64,000 nt of DNA from Nematostella vectensis (lineage: Eukaryota > Cnidaria > Anthozoa > Actiniaria > Edwardsiidae), in NCBI RefSeq assembly GCF_932526225.1, contig NC_064034.1:2342001-2406000 (forward strand), given 5' to 3'. Positions 25,856 through 33,420 of this stretch are shown piece by piece. The position numbers were made by a program, and so were the translations under genes. The notes below the pieces were generated by a model that was not told the origin of the DNA, made no database searches, and worked only from the letters and a program-made list of their open reading frames with translations. Position 1 is the first letter of the stretch; each line of letters begins with the position of its first letter.

Positions 25856-26294
25856 CCTACCGCTAATAGAACCTGGAGTAGTGCAAACGCGATGAAATTG
25901 CGTCTCGTCGATTTCGAGATGCTATGATCGAGGCGCACATGACAAATAGCGCATCGCTGGCAAGACAAAGTGCTTGTAAATAGGTGTTGCTAGCCGGTGA
26001 AGTATATGGTTTTAGCTTAAGCGCATGGTGAATTAAAGACCACCGATTGTTTCCATTTTAACTCGTAACAAAGCCTTTATACCAACGACGTCCTTAAGTG
26101 CTGTGTGTTTAATTTGCATACTGCATTACTAAGAAACCACACACAGGAACCCCACAATACGGTCACCATTCGCATTGAATACAGTAATAACCCGTAATAA
26201 GAACTTGGGATTAGAGAGCCTGGTAGGCTAAAATGTTCACTTGCAAAAGAAGGCCATGCATGGCGCTGTTTCACGGTCCTGCTTAGCACCGAGT

Positions 26295-26736
26295 CATACA
26301 AAGCATCCATTTCCATCGGCTTATGAAAGCGAATAACTAAGGTATTTATAATGAAATATTGAGAAAAATACAAGACTTTATTCATGGATGGTCATTGTTT
26401 ATGGTTTATTTGCAANNNNNNNNNNNNNNNNNNNNNNNNNNNNNNNNNNNNNNNNNNNNNNNNNNNNNNNNNNNNNNNNNNNNNNNNNNNNNNNNNNNNN
26501 NNNNNNNNNNNNNNNNNNNNNNNNNNNNNNNNNNNNNNNNNNNNNNNNNNNNNNNNNNNNNNNNNNNNNNNNNNNNNNNNNNNNNNNNNNNNNNNNNNNN
26601 NNNNNNNNNNNNNNNCATACAAAGCATCCATTTCCATCGGCTTATGAAAGCGAATAACTAAGGTATTTATAATGAAATATTGAGAAAAATACAAGACTTT
26701 ATTCATGGATGGTCATTGTTTATGGTTTATTTGCAA
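26295..26736. other. 200-base assembly gap with identical 121-bp flanks
   Basis: Bases 26416-26615 are N. The 121 bases before the gap (26295-26415) are identical to the 121 after it (26616-26736). The second copy runs to within 4 bases of the Polinton end. This looks like two overlapping contig ends left unmerged, so one copy is probably artificial. Confidence 0.9.
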
Positions 26737-26740
26737 ATAG
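26736..26740. other. Left target-site duplication of the Polinton
   Basis: AATAG directly before AGTAGTAGGG matches AATAG at 44258-44262 after CCCTACTACT. Counting the next A on both sides gives a 6-base AATAGA that shares the first A of the element, the length expected for Polintons. Confidence 0.8.
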
Positions 26741-27165
26741 AGTAGTAGGGTTTTGGCGCAGCTGGCGCAACTTTTTGATCTCCCCAAATTTCATTCCAAA
26801 AATGGCGCAAAAGTCTCCACGCACCTCCGCCAAGCCCCGCGACCTGCGCATGCGCGAGTTTGCCAGAGATCTCTTGCACGACCAAGCCCACCTGTCAATC
26901 ACTTTGTCACGTGACGACCAAGCCCACCTGTCAATCACTTTGTCACGTGATAGCCAAGCCCACCTGTCAATCACTTTGTAAAAAACCTGTCAATCACTTT
27001 GTCACGTGATAGCCACGCCCACCTGTCAATCACTTTGTAAAAAACCTGTCAATCACTTTGTCAAGGACCTGTCAATCACTTTGTCAAGGACCTGTCAATC
27101 ACTTTGTAATGTGATAGCCACGCCCACCTGTCAATCACTTTGTCACGTGCTGCACTTAGGGGGAG
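26741..27165. repeat. Left terminal inverted repeat of the Polinton
   Basis: The outer 75 bases are almost identical to the right end. Then comes the perfect palindrome TGCGCATGCGC (26845-26855), an NRF-1-type site, and nine copies of CCTGTCAATCACTTTGT separated by CACGTGA, AAAAAA or CAAGGA spacers and CCACGCCC/CCAAGCCC boxes. It ends in a CCTAGGGGGAGC-like block that also lies inside the right end and upstream of the TFIIB-like gene. Confidence 0.93.
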
Positions 27166-27166
27166 C

Positions 27167-27180
27167 TCGGGAGGCTATTC
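27167..27180. repeat. Dispersed palindromic unit, copy 1
   Basis: CTCGGGAGGCTATTC in the leader of the first Polinton gene; a decayed copy of the GAGGGGCTAGCCCCTC family, following the same GGGGGAGCTCG sequence as copy 2. Confidence 0.5.
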
Positions 27181-27211
27181 TGGTCTAAAGACGTATGGGG
27201 TCCTAGATAAA

Positions 27212-27472
27212 ATGACATTAAAGACGGAGGTTAAGATTAGAAATGGTGCGGCTACCGCCGGCGGTTGTTCGGTGCCGGAGGTGGATGTGAGTAACACTGC
27301 GGATGCGGGGCCTGAACACTGCTGTTGTGACGCTGATTACTATGAAGACTCAGAATACGGAAGCTTCGACCCCGTTGGGTTTGTGGCCGGAGCGGCGACA
27401 ATTGTCCTTGGTGTTCTAGCAATGTTAGTCTCCATGCCACGGTATGACGAAAAAAGATGGGTGAGATACTAG
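27212..27472 (+). CDS. Polinton small single-pass membrane protein
   Basis: 86 residues; not recognised. A hydrophilic N-terminus with CCCD at about residues 37-40 and acidic YYEDSEYGSFD precedes one membrane segment at about 55-75 (GFVAGAATIVLGVLAMLVS), and a short basic tail follows. The start is the ATG at 27212, not the longer frame upstream, because a TCTAAAGAC promoter motif (27184-27192) lies 19 bases before it, the same spacing as in neighbouring genes. First gene of the left arm, just inside the inverted repeat. Could be a virion membrane or host-interaction protein; this is a guess. Confidence 0.65.
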   Translation: MTLKTEVKIRNGAATAGGCSVPEVDVSNTADAGPEHCCCDADYYEDSEYGSFDPVGFVAGAATIVLGVLAMLVSMPRYDEKRWVRY

Positions 27473-27510
27473 TCCACGAATGTGGTGCGGAGACTTTAGA
27501 CCCCACCTAG

Positions 27511-27535
27511 GGGGAGCTCGAGGGGGCTAGCCTCT
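27511..27535. repeat. Dispersed palindromic unit, copy 2
   Basis: GAGCTCGAGGGGGCTAGCC in the leader of the TFIIB-like gene. The whole leader (about 27501-27577) matches the leader of PolB at the other end of the element. Confidence 0.75.
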
Positions 27536-27568
27536 CAGCTTCACATCTAGAAGGCCTTTGAAAAGTGG

Positions 27569-27577
27569 TTTAAAGAC
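27569..27577 (+). promoter_or_regulatory. TTTAAAGAC promoter motif of the TFIIB-like gene
   Basis: TTTAAAGAC preceded by AAAAGTGG, 17 bases before the ATG at 27595. It is the clearest copy of a motif found before every gene of the element; the same AAAAGTGGTTTAAAGAC occurs before PolB. Confidence 0.7.
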
Positions 27578-27594
27578 GTGAACAGTCTAATAAA

Positions 27595-28521
27595 ATGGAG
27601 GAACGAACAGTTGAACGCACGGTTGAAGATCGGTCACCACCACCATATAATATCCCCGGCGGACCGGTGCCTGAGATTAACGTCCCCACCCTCATGCCGG
27701 AATTTGCACTGTTTGACCGAGCCCTCACCGAATACGAGACTAGTAGAGCCTCCTTGGGAGACGGGGATAGTAGTAACACCCTTTGCAATCATGACGACCT
27801 AGTCACAGAAGACGGGGTCACTAGTTGCTTAGAGTGCGGGGAACAGATGCAGCGCGTGATCGCGCACGAAAGGGAATGGGGTTTTTACGGACATTCCGAC
27901 GGCAAACGGTCTTCGGATCCAAGTCGGGTCCAGGTACGTAGGTCTGAGGATAGAAATATTGACAAGGATGTGGAGGACATGGGTTTTAGCGGGGTAATTG
28001 TAGCCAAAGCTAACGAGATATACACTCAGGTGACGAAAGGCCAGATTTTTCGCGGCGACCCACGGAAGGCGATCGTCTTTGCGTGTATCTACTACGCCTA
28101 CAAGATGTCCGGTAAGTGTCAGACACCGAAAACCTTGATGGAGACTTTTGGATTGAGCAGGAAGAGTTGCCTTAAGGGTCTAAAAATCTTTAGTATTAAC
28201 GCGCCTAAAGATTACTTACTACACGGAACGTCTCCCACCGTCGTGGACCACATTCGCGATGTGATGGATAGATTCTCGGCGTCCCCCGCACAGAAGGGAG
28301 AGGTGGTCCAACTCTACTACAGATCTAAGAATCGCTCGTCTGAGTTGAATCGCGCTCGCCCACAATCCTTTGCGGTCGCTTTAACCTATTACTGGGTACG
28401 GCTAAAGGGGGTCGATATTACACTTAAAAAATTATCCGAGAGAACGGGCGTCTCCGAGTTAACCATCAGTAGGAAAGCGAGAGAAGTGGCCACAGTCCTG
28501 GGTACGCCTGGTGTGGTATGA
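27595..28521 (+). CDS. TFIIB-like transcription initiation factor encoded by the Polinton
   Basis: 308 residues, near the usual TFIIB length of about 316. TFIIB recruits RNA polymerase II to promoters and helps set the start site. Visible parts: an N-terminal extension; a zinc ribbon at 64-81 (C64, H66, C78, C81); a B-reader-like stretch at about 94-112 (EWGFYGH then DPSRVQ, matching the EWRTF...DPSRVG region of cellular TFIIB); and two cyclin-fold repeats, about 128-225 (RKAIVFACIYYAYK) and about 228-305 (PQSFAVALTYYWV, then SERTGVSELTISRKAREV, helix-turn-helix-like). The first zinc knuckle is CxH rather than CxxC/H. Residues 22-32 (GGPVPEINVPT) match a peptide in the N-terminus of PolB. NCLDV such as mimivirus and asfarvirus encode TFIIB-like proteins; I know of no well-described Polinton example. 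Likely role (inferred): recognition of the element's own TTTAAAGA promoters. Confidence 0.85.
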   Translation: MEERTVERTVEDRSPPPYNIPGGPVPEINVPTLMPEFALFDRALTEYETSRASLGDGDSSNTLCNHDDLVTEDGVTSCLECGEQMQRVIAHEREWGFYGHSDGKRSSDPSRVQVRRSEDRNIDKDVEDMGFSGVIVAKANEIYTQVTKGQIFRGDPRKAIVFACIYYAYKMSGKCQTPKTLMETFGLSRKSCLKGLKIFSINAPKDYLLHGTSPTVVDHIRDVMDRFSASPAQKGEVVQLYYRSKNRSSELNRARPQSFAVALTYYWVRLKGVDITLKKLSERTGVSELTISRKAREVATVLGTPGVV

Positions 28522-28642
28522 TGTTTCCTGATTTCCAGAGAAATCAGGATTTCCAGAAAACTGTCAGTTCGGAGTAGATGTGAATTGACACGTCTAAAAA
28601 AATTCGAAAAAAGTGGTTTAAAGATTTGCGTGGATTGTATAA

Positions 28643-29890
28643 ATGGTTGGAACAAGATTGCTGGTGACCGGTGGCGGTGGCGGTGATACACATCTACAGG
28701 ATGACAACATGTGTGATATATACTCCTGGGAGGATCCGTGGTATGGTACGGATGGAAAGTACTGTAATATCCCCCACTTCCTAGACCCCATTGATGATTT
28801 ATCTGGGGAATATGATCAGTTGGTCTTCGAGTCAGTAGTCAACGCCGTAGGACGTGGCGGCGTCGCGGAGGTTGACGAGTACTTTAGTAGCCCAGCTGAG
28901 GCTACAGGTGACCGCCTCTCTGACGAGTTGGAGAAGGTCATGCTGGCCGCAGTGAGCTATAACAATCTTGAGGTCATGGAGGCGTGCCGCCGCTATGGGG
29001 TGGTCAACCTCGATGAGGCTTTGGCGTGCGCTTCCTCCCATGGTCATGTTGGTGCGGTGGGGAAGTGTCTGGAGTGGGGCGCCGGTGGGTTGGGGCGGGC
29101 GCTGCGCTGCGCGGTGTTTGGCCGTCACCTGGAGACTGTGAGGATGCTGCGTGGCGTCGGTGCTAAGATATCTGATGTGGAGTATGACATCGAGGACCCT
29201 GATGGTGATCACTGGGAGTGGTTAGAATACCTAGACTCAGAAATGGAGAGGGCCGGCAAGTACGGTGACGTCAGGGCCGTTAGAATGTGTTGTGAGCTGG
29301 GGGCCTGTTCGTTCTTTGAGCCGGCCACCGAGGCGGCCAGGTACGGTCGCATAGGGGTTTTAGAGGTGATGAATGACTACTGTGATGATGTGTATGTCTG
29401 GGAGGAGGCCATGATTGAGGCCGCGGGGTGGGATCAGGTGGGGGTGGCCAAGTGGTTAATAGAGAGGGGTGTTGGTGATTATGTTGGTGCTTACACCATT
29501 GAGGCGGTGTCCAATGGCTGCTATAGGTTTCTAAGACTGTTGAGGGAGAGCTTTGAGAATTTCGACCCAGACTACGCCCTGTTAGAAGCTACTAAATGTA
29601 ATAATATTGGTATTATGAGGCTGTGCCTCGAGTTGGGTGCGGTTGACCTCGTTAGGCCTATGGTCTACGCGATCTACTGGTGGATGCGTGAGGCCCTAGA
29701 TATACTACGCGAGGCGCAGGGATGGGTGTCCCTACATGAGGAGCTGTTTAGACACCACCACAAGCGAACGTTTCAGAAGCACATTGAGGACGAACTAATG
29801 CCAGTAGCTTGGCACCCGGACAGGTTTATGGATTGGTGCATTGATGAGGACCAGAGGAAGGAGTTGGGGGAGCTGTTCCGGGTGAAGTGA
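28643..29890 (+). CDS. Ankyrin-repeat protein with viral-type WHPDR C-terminus
   Basis: 415 residues. From about 60 to 365 it has degenerate ankyrin-like repeats of about 30-35 residues (for example LEVMEACRRYGVVNLDEALACA, GHVGAVGKCLEWGA, HLETVRMLRGVGA, NNIGIMRLCLELGAVDL). The C-terminus has PVAWHPDRFMDWCIDEDQRK, a short motif seen in ankyrin and related proteins of giant viruses. The next gene carries the same C-terminal motif. A TTTAAAGAT motif (28617-28625) lies 17 bases before the ATG. Higher GC and codon use richer in G/C than the capsid genes suggest a separate origin. Role unknown; ankyrin proteins of large DNA viruses often bind host ubiquitin ligases, and I see no F-box here. Confidence 0.75.
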   Translation: MVGTRLLVTGGGGGDTHLQDDNMCDIYSWEDPWYGTDGKYCNIPHFLDPIDDLSGEYDQLVFESVVNAVGRGGVAEVDEYFSSPAEATGDRLSDELEKVMLAAVSYNNLEVMEACRRYGVVNLDEALACASSHGHVGAVGKCLEWGAGGLGRALRCAVFGRHLETVRMLRGVGAKISDVEYDIEDPDGDHWEWLEYLDSEMERAGKYGDVRAVRMCCELGACSFFEPATEAARYGRIGVLEVMNDYCDDVYVWEEAMIEAAGWDQVGVAKWLIERGVGDYVGAYTIEAVSNGCYRFLRLLRESFENFDPDYALLEATKCNNIGIMRLCLELGAVDLVRPMVYAIYWWMREALDILREAQGWVSLHEELFRHHHKRTFQKHIEDELMPVAWHPDRFMDWCIDEDQRKELGELFRVK

Positions 29891-29965
29891 GAGCGTGGGG
29901 CTGAGGAGACGTTCCTAAATCTTTGAGAATTGATTTAAGAACATGAGGGCACCGATTAAAACGCG

Positions 29966-30574
29966 ATGTCGTACTCGTGGAGCATATTCGGCGGTTCCTT
30001 TGCGGAGCCGCCTGAGAAAGATCGTGGTGGGATATGCGGGGTTTGTGGGTCGGAGTGCGAGCCGGGCCAGGCGCTGGATGAGATCGGGGACCTGGGCGAG
30101 AACGGCCTGCTGAGGCTAGATGTCGGCAGGCTAAAGTATTTGGCTCATAATATAGGTCTCAAAAACTTTGGTAGACTAGGAAAGACCAGACTCGTCGAAC
30201 GTATAATAGAGGGTTCGGTCAGGTCCAGGGACGCACACGTATTGGCCTCGTTCGGGCCGGTCGGGTCGTGCGTTAGGGATATCGTTAATGACTGGAGGAC
30301 CGATGACTTCAACCGGTATCTCCTCCAAGCTGTCGTCTACCAGAGATCTGACGTCGCGAAGGTGTGTGTTAGGCTAGGGGCCACCAATCTAAACAGTTTA
30401 TCGCGGTTGGCGGTCCGGGCTGGTACGCCCGGTGTGGCGAGGGTGCCCCACGAGTTGAGGTTCAAGGAGTTGGAGGGTGAATTGCTCCGGGTGGCCTGGC
30501 ACCCAGACAGGTTCTGGGACTGGTGTCTTGATGAGCAAGAGAAGGGAATGTTGGAAGAGTTTTTCGTCAGGTAG
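29966..30574 (+). CDS. SAP-like plus WHPDR-motif protein, relative of the preceding gene
   Basis: 202 residues. A CxxC-xxx-C cluster lies at 24-31 (CGVCGSEC). At about 50-78 is a SAP- or Rho-N-like helical segment (LKYLAHNIGLKNFGRLGKT, then RLVERII), similar in kind to the N-terminus of PolB. One ankyrin-like piece follows (RSDVAKVCVRLGATNL), then RVAWHPDRFWDWCLDE near the end, clearly shared with the preceding 415-residue protein. It looks like a shortened duplicate that lost most ankyrin repeats and gained a new head. A TTTAAGAAC motif (29934-29942) lies 23 bases before the ATG. Possible DNA-binding protein; function not known. Confidence 0.7.
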   Translation: MSYSWSIFGGSFAEPPEKDRGGICGVCGSECEPGQALDEIGDLGENGLLRLDVGRLKYLAHNIGLKNFGRLGKTRLVERIIEGSVRSRDAHVLASFGPVGSCVRDIVNDWRTDDFNRYLLQAVVYQRSDVAKVCVRLGATNLNSLSRLAVRAGTPGVARVPHELRFKELEGELLRVAWHPDRFWDWCLDEQEKGMLEEFFVR

Positions 30575-30635
30575 ACGTCGGCCGGCTAGGAGGGTGAGTA
30601 TCGAGGCGTAAAAAAATGAAAAGTGATTTAAGGAC

Positions 30636-30983
30636 ATGACCGGTTTGATAGAAATGGAGAACCAAACGGTGAAAGACCCGAAAGTATCCCCCGTAAAGCG
30701 AACAACGGATTATAAGTGTCTTCATGGCAGAGTGAAATATTATTGCAAAGATTGTCACGGATCGCAAATCTGCCCTCACAACCGGAGAAAAACGCGGTGC
30801 AGAGAATGTAACGGCGGTAGCATTTGTGAGCACAGACGAGCAAGATATGTCTGTAAAGACTGCAAGGGGAAAGGGATGTGTGAACACGGCAAACAGAGAC
30901 CCTTTTGTAAGTTATGCGGAGGGTCTCAAATATGCGAACATGATAGACAAAAGCACCATTGCAGAACGTGTAACGGAAATTAA
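30636..30983 (+). CDS. Zinc-binding repeat protein (CxHx6CxxC, 18-residue period)
   Basis: 115 residues. Five units of C-x-H-x6-C-x2-C start at C28, C46, C64, C82 and C100, exactly 18 residues apart, each followed by G-containing linkers such as CGGSQICEH. Similar ICEHxRxRxxCKxCxG repeats occur in mimivirus-like and algal virus proteins; they are presumed zinc-binding, probably to nucleic acid or protein. The first 15 codons and the leader (TTTAAGGAC at 30627-30635, then GGTTTGATAGAAATGGAGAA) are nearly the same as those of PolB, so the gene seems to have captured the PolB start region. By promoter spacing the second ATG (30654) is the more likely start. It converges on the 508-residue gene. 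Confidence 0.78.
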   Translation: MTGLIEMENQTVKDPKVSPVKRTTDYKCLHGRVKYYCKDCHGSQICPHNRRKTRCRECNGGSICEHRRARYVCKDCKGKGMCEHGKQRPFCKLCGGSQICEHDRQKHHCRTCNGN

Positions 30984-31182
30984 CATTGACCCACTCAGTT
31001 TTGTAACGCGTCTCACGTTACAAAACACATACATTCCTAATCACCCTGACAACTAGCGATTCTGAAAATAGGTTTTGTATTTACATTGAGAGTTCGCGGT
31101 CGCCAGGGTGGTCTGGTATGCACACGTGAACAGGTATTGTCTTCTTGCGGTGCGTCACATCCGCCCACATGCACCCCGCATG

Positions 31183-32709
31183 TTACCGGAATAGATACCA
31201 AGCTAAACCAGCCGTAAAGGCTGTGATCGTGGCAAGGTTAGTTTCGTGCTGTGTGTTCGTGGGTTTAACCACGTCCGGCTTTGGGTTAGTTTTCGCCTCC
31301 GGTTCCGGTTTGTGAGCCGTGACTGACTCGGTATGAGGTAACACAATCTTTGAATGACCCATATTATGTTTTGGGATCGTTTTTATCTCGTTATTTATCG
31401 GATTCAGCCCCAGTTTCATATCAGTGGTGGCTTTTTGTAACTTGTTATTATAGCCAGCGATCGAAGTGTTGTTATTTATCACAAGATACGATGGACTTAA
31501 CCAACAGCCGAGGGCGAAAGCCAGGTCTAGTTTTTGTCTCGCCTGTTGTAAAGCAAACTGATACCGTTGTATACTTTTCGATATACTGTTTTCCACCACC
31601 GCGCTTTCAAAGAGTTTCGTGAAGACCTGTTTCGTTTCCTGAGCTGAACCGCTATCACCGACGATTGACGACCGGGTCTGAACTTGCGCGCCTAGAATAC
31701 AGTAAACAAAGGCTTCAATGCTCTGGTTTATCCTAGACAACCCAGCTTTGGTTAACCCCATTGATTTTTCCGGAAAGAACCACTCATACTGAAACCCAGT
31801 TCTAAGGTCTTTCAGGTACTCGATCTCAAAGTGATTCATGTGTTCGTGGTCGCTTTTGGCAGCGTCCCATTCGTCGTGTAATTGATCAATGGTGCCATAA
31901 GGCTTATACTTGTCGTTAGAAGATGACAAGCCGTGATAATCATAATTATAAACGTTCCCTAACCCATGATTTATCGGCCCGAGGAACCGGAAATCGTCAC
32001 CAGTTCGGAATTCTGTTCTTAGTTTTTGGTAAGCCGCTTCGCTGTAAAAGTTTTTATTCCAACTAAAGAGCCTATCTTTTGGAAGAGGGCATTGTAGCTC
32101 GTTTAATATTCGTCTGATAGTGAAAATGATGTGAAATCTGTAGAATGACCCCACTTGAGAGTCGTCAATCATGTCACGCGTCACACCACATCCAGCAGTC
32201 GCGCAAAACATAGCAAAATTTAAGGCTTGACTCCAATAACTGAGGTTCGAGGCGTCGAGCCACCTACTAGCCTCCTTTGCTGTTCTGAATACTAGCAAGC
32301 TGTCGGTGAATATGTCCCTAAAAACAAAGTGTGTCTTCACCTTTGGTGTTATAAAAACATTAAAAGAGACGTAATTATTTCTCGTAGGGTTTTCGTCCCA
32401 CGGCAATATCTTGTACTCTGCACGCGCGTCTAGTCTGTATTGTTTTGGGAACCCAAACAGTTGCTGGATCGTTTCCTTGTATGCTTGTGTGTCGTCAGCG
32501 ACTAGAAAATCCTGGATATTCTCAGGTTTCCAGCTGTCACCGGGGAAGTGGTATAACGTCTTGACTAGATTCCCATTCTTGTCGAATGGATCGTATTCGT
32601 CCCCATTGAAAACGAATTGCACATCGCCATGCTCGTCGGCAGAGAACCTGAAGCGTGAATAGTAAGGGTACCTTTTCACAAATTCTGTAAACTTCATCTT
32701 ATATGACAT
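31183..32709 (-). CDS. Polinton protein of unknown function, 508 residues, C-terminal membrane anchor
   Basis: Not recognised. Mostly soluble, with many aromatic residues (YPYYSRFRF near the start, then FHIIFTIRRI, FQYEWFFPEK). A helical segment around 340-420 includes FVYCILGAQVQTRSS and RYQFALQQARQKLDLAF, then a Pro/Lys-rich linker (PEPEAKTNPKPDVVKP), then a single hydrophobic tail at about 492-506 (TITAFTAGLAWYLF). The promoter motif TTTAAAAAC (complement of 32717-32725) is 7 bases from the first ATG and 19 from the second (32697, MKFTEF). Spacing in the other genes favours 32697. Last gene of the minus-strand capsid block, so probably a virion-associated or assembly protein. It shows no adenain-type His-Asp-Cys pattern that I can find. 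Confidence 0.7.
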   Translation of the reverse strand: MSYKMKFTEFVKRYPYYSRFRFSADEHGDVQFVFNGDEYDPFDKNGNLVKTLYHFPGDSWKPENIQDFLVADDTQAYKETIQQLFGFPKQYRLDARAEYKILPWDENPTRNNYVSFNVFITPKVKTHFVFRDIFTDSLLVFRTAKEASRWLDASNLSYWSQALNFAMFCATAGCGVTRDMIDDSQVGSFYRFHIIFTIRRILNELQCPLPKDRLFSWNKNFYSEAAYQKLRTEFRTGDDFRFLGPINHGLGNVYNYDYHGLSSSNDKYKPYGTIDQLHDEWDAAKSDHEHMNHFEIEYLKDLRTGFQYEWFFPEKSMGLTKAGLSRINQSIEAFVYCILGAQVQTRSSIVGDSGSAQETKQVFTKLFESAVVENSISKSIQRYQFALQQARQKLDLAFALGCWLSPSYLVINNNTSIAGYNNKLQKATTDMKLGLNPINNEIKTIPKHNMGHSKIVLPHTESVTAHKPEPEAKTNPKPDVVKPTNTQHETNLATITAFTAGLAWYLFR

Positions 32710-32787
32710 ATAAGATGTTTTTAAATCAGTCCTTTACGCATCTCAATTCATAGATCCATCCGACGGGAGTTCTCTCGTACAGAAATT

Positions 32788-33393
32788 TCACCGAGCGGGT
32801 CGACTCGCCAGGTCTTTCAAAATCTCTTCTCTTACTGTTTCCCTCAGCTTGGTAATGTTTACGTTTTTTTCGTCCTCTCTTACCGACTTTTGACGGATCT
32901 GGAGCTTTAGAGCCTCAAACTTGTCCAATTCGTTCAAGATTAAAGAGAACTCTTCGTCTGATATTTTGTTGTCTTTTAAAGCTTTAGAGACCAGGTCGCG
33001 TATGCTATTTACTTTTGCCTTTGCCATCGCCGCTGTTTGGTCGTGCTTGGAGACTTTTTGCGACAGCCGTTTAGAAACCGCCGCACAGCCTACAGAGGTG
33101 AGACCGAAAACACCAGCCAGAGCGCCTAACGGGACTCCGACGATGATACCAAAACCCGACAGAGAAGTCCCCAAACCACTAGACCCAAGAATGACAGATA
33201 TGAGTCCTAAGACCACACTCAACTTTGAAAACACGCTCTGCCCTCGTTTATACTTTTTCCTCACGTTCTCGTAATGTTTAACTTCTTGCTCCAAACTTCC
33301 CAAAACATCGTGGGTCTTTTGGAGTCTGAAGTTATCACCTGAGGGGCTGACCCCTCGGGGTACGTTCGGGTAGATTGAGTTGTACTCTTCCAT
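32788..33393 (-). CDS. Polinton membrane-hairpin protein with coiled coils
   Basis: 201 residues. The order is a coiled-coil segment (about 28-50, QEVKHYENVRKKYKRGQS), a glycine-rich hydrophobic hairpin at about 58-108 (LSVVLGLISVILGSSGLG, IIVGVPLGALAGVFGLTS), then a long charged helical region ending in LRETVREEILKDL. The central part contains DNKISDEEFSLIL, EF-hand-like in look but without the full loop. This architecture suggests a membrane-remodelling or inner-membrane virion protein. A palindromic unit (33341-33360) is inserted near the N-terminus and encodes VPRGVSPSG. The motif TTAAAGAAT (complement of 33416-33424) overlaps the stop codon region of the capsid gene upstream. Function not assigned. 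Confidence 0.68.
   Translation of the reverse strand: MEEYNSIYPNVPRGVSPSGDNFRLQKTHDVLGSLEQEVKHYENVRKKYKRGQSVFSKLSVVLGLISVILGSSGLGTSLSGFGIIVGVPLGALAGVFGLTSVGCAAVSKRLSQKVSKHDQTAAMAKAKVNSIRDLVSKALKDNKISDEEFSLILNELDKFEALKLQIRQKSVREDEKNVNITKLRETVREEILKDLASRPAR
33341..33360. repeat. Dispersed palindromic unit, copy 3 (inside a gene)
   Basis: GAGGGGCTGACCCCTC is a 6-base-arm palindrome, followed by GGGG. It lies in frame near the start of the 201-residue gene and is read as P-R-G-V-S-P-S. Confidence 0.75.
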
Positions 33394-33420
33394 AGCTTTA
33401 TTATGGGGAGAGTTTATTCT

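Noticed and set aside
26359-26706. Frames running through the N gap
   Set aside because: They consist mainly of unknown bases and a duplicated flank.
27140-27211. Longer N-terminal extension of the first Polinton ORF
   Set aside because: It reads through the terminal inverted repeat and lies upstream of the promoter motif; the ATG at 27212 fits the spacing of the other genes.
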